NCBI GenBank assembly: GCA_017411235.1
Contig: JAFPMR010000101.1
Span: forward strand, 1-13,459
Direction: 5' to 3'
Origin: Bacilli bacterium
GTDB taxonomy: Bacteria > Bacillota_I > Bacilli_A > RF39 > UBA660
Length of the DNA: 13,459 nucleotides
Numbering within the stretch: position 1 is the stretch's first letter; every line of letters starts with the position of its first letter. The position numbers were made by a program, and so were the translations under genes. Positions 13,154 through 13,459 of the stretch are shown here, in pieces. Under the pieces are notes generated by a model that had not been told where the DNA came from, did no database searches, and saw nothing but the letters and a program-made list of their open reading frames with translations.

Positions 13154-13177
13154 AAGATGTTAAAAACATCTTTTTTT
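13152..13177 (+). terminator. Intrinsic terminator after the purine permease gene
   Basis: Stem AAAAGATGT (13152-13160) / ACATCTTTT (13166-13174), loop TAAAA, with a T-run to 13177. It starts within the TAA stop codon. Confidence 0.85.
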
Positions 13178-13178
13178 A

Positions 13179-13187
13179 TGGTATAAT
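13179..13187 (+). promoter_or_regulatory. Extended -10 promoter of the Cys-rich mini-protein gene
   Basis: TGGTATAAT with TATAAT at 13182-13187. The terminator of the previous gene ends one base before it, so the -35 distance falls within the hairpin. Confidence 0.55.
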
Positions 13188-13209
13188 TTAATAGATAGGT
13201 GGTGTTAGG

Positions 13210-13416
13210 ATGAAAAAAAGAAAAGATTGCGAATGCAAAGAATGCGAATGTAATGAAGTTCCAACAACTTGTGTAGCTCCTGATGCTAAGGATGCTAAGA
13301 AAAAGAAAGTTGGTATTATTGTTGGAATTGGTGCTGGTTTAGCTGCAGTTGGTGCAGCAGTAGCTGGTATATTTATTTCTAAAAAGAAAAAAGAATTTAA
13401 AGAAGAGGACGAATAA
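13210..13416 (+). CDS. Cys-rich single-pass membrane mini-protein (68 aa), unknown function
   Basis: The N-terminal domain carries CECKECEC (Cys 7, 9, 12, 14) plus Cys21 within a basic and acidic stretch. A Lys-rich linker (27-33) is followed by one hydrophobic helix (34-57) rich in Gly and Ala with small-residue spacing (GIGAGLAAVGAAVAG), and then a charged KKKKEFKEEDE tail. The C-x-C-x-x-C-x-C pattern could bind a metal such as Zn or Cu(I), or an iron-sulfur cluster; I do not recognise a family. The start is well supported: AGGTGG lies 7 bases before the ATG, and the gene has its own extended -10 and terminator. Lys on both sides of the helix leaves the orientation open. The coding call is supported by codon use and signals, not by homology. 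Confidence 0.75.
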   Translation: MKKRKDCECKECECNEVPTTCVAPDAKDAKKKKVGIIVGIGAGLAAVGAAVAGIFISKKKKEFKEEDE

Positions 13417-13419
13417 AAG

Positions 13420-13442
13420 AGTGATTTTTAATCACTTTTTTT
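13420..13442 (+). terminator. Intrinsic terminator after the mini-protein gene
   Basis: Stem AGTGATT (13420-13426) / AATCACT (13430-13436) with a TTT loop and a T-run to 13442. The remaining 17 bases of the window show nothing I can name. Confidence 0.8.
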
Positions 13443-13459
13443 ATATACTATAAATAGTA

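Noticed and set aside
1..13459. Mobile element, attachment site or phage genes
   Set aside because: No transposase, integrase, tRNA gene, terminal inverted repeats or target duplications were seen; composition is uniform across the window.

Overview
The window is AT-rich DNA from a Gram-positive bacterium of the low-GC Bacillota. Evidence for this is a class B sortase, a SipW-type signal peptidase with TasA-like substrates, Shine-Dalgarno sites of the AGGAGG type, and strongly A/T-biased codons (TTA, AGA, AGT, ATT). TGA is used as a stop (copA, hpt) and Trp is TGG, so this is the standard bacterial code and not the Mycoplasma code. An uncultured gut Bacilli or Erysipelotrichia-like lineage is a reasonable guess, but the genus cannot be read from the sequence. 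Genes are packed tightly, and most transcription units end in a short A-stem-loop-T terminator followed within about 30-60 bases by an extended -10 promoter (TGnTATAAT) for the next gene.

Layout: (1) 1-253, the C-terminal end of a probable DUF2207-type membrane protein. (2) 261-1441, a divergent pair made of an unrecognised lipoprotein (minus) and an unrecognised 118-residue protein (plus). (3) 1514-4323, a copper-type P1B ATPase whose stop codon overlaps the start of a class B sortase. (4) 4383-9026, a four-gene cell-surface operon: a two-domain TasA-like protein with a C-terminal NPKTWD sorting signal, a TasA/camelysin-like subunit, the SipW-type signal peptidase, and a 787-residue secreted protein with InlB-type repeats and two LamG-like modules. 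(5) 9133-10347, an AI-2E family transporter. (6) 10336-10851 (minus), a 112-residue unrecognised protein behind a yybP-ykoY manganese riboswitch with its own promoter and terminator. (7) 10829-13153, hypoxanthine phosphoribosyltransferase (minus) divergent from an NCS2 purine permease (plus) that is preceded by a complete guanine riboswitch. (8) 13210-13416, a Cys-rich single-pass mini-protein.

How the genes work together: regions 3 and 4 read as one surface-assembly module. SipW would process the TasA-like proteins, and sortase B would anchor the NPKTWD protein to peptidoglycan. The TasA-like subunit could then form a fibre, with the InlB/LamG protein as a binding component. This is inference from gene content and order. 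Region 7 is a purine-salvage pair: PbuG-like import and HPRT capture of hypoxanthine/guanine, with import shut off by guanine. Region 6 is the most unusual part: a manganese-sensing ON switch placed before a small soluble protein that is not one of the exporters I know for that riboswitch.
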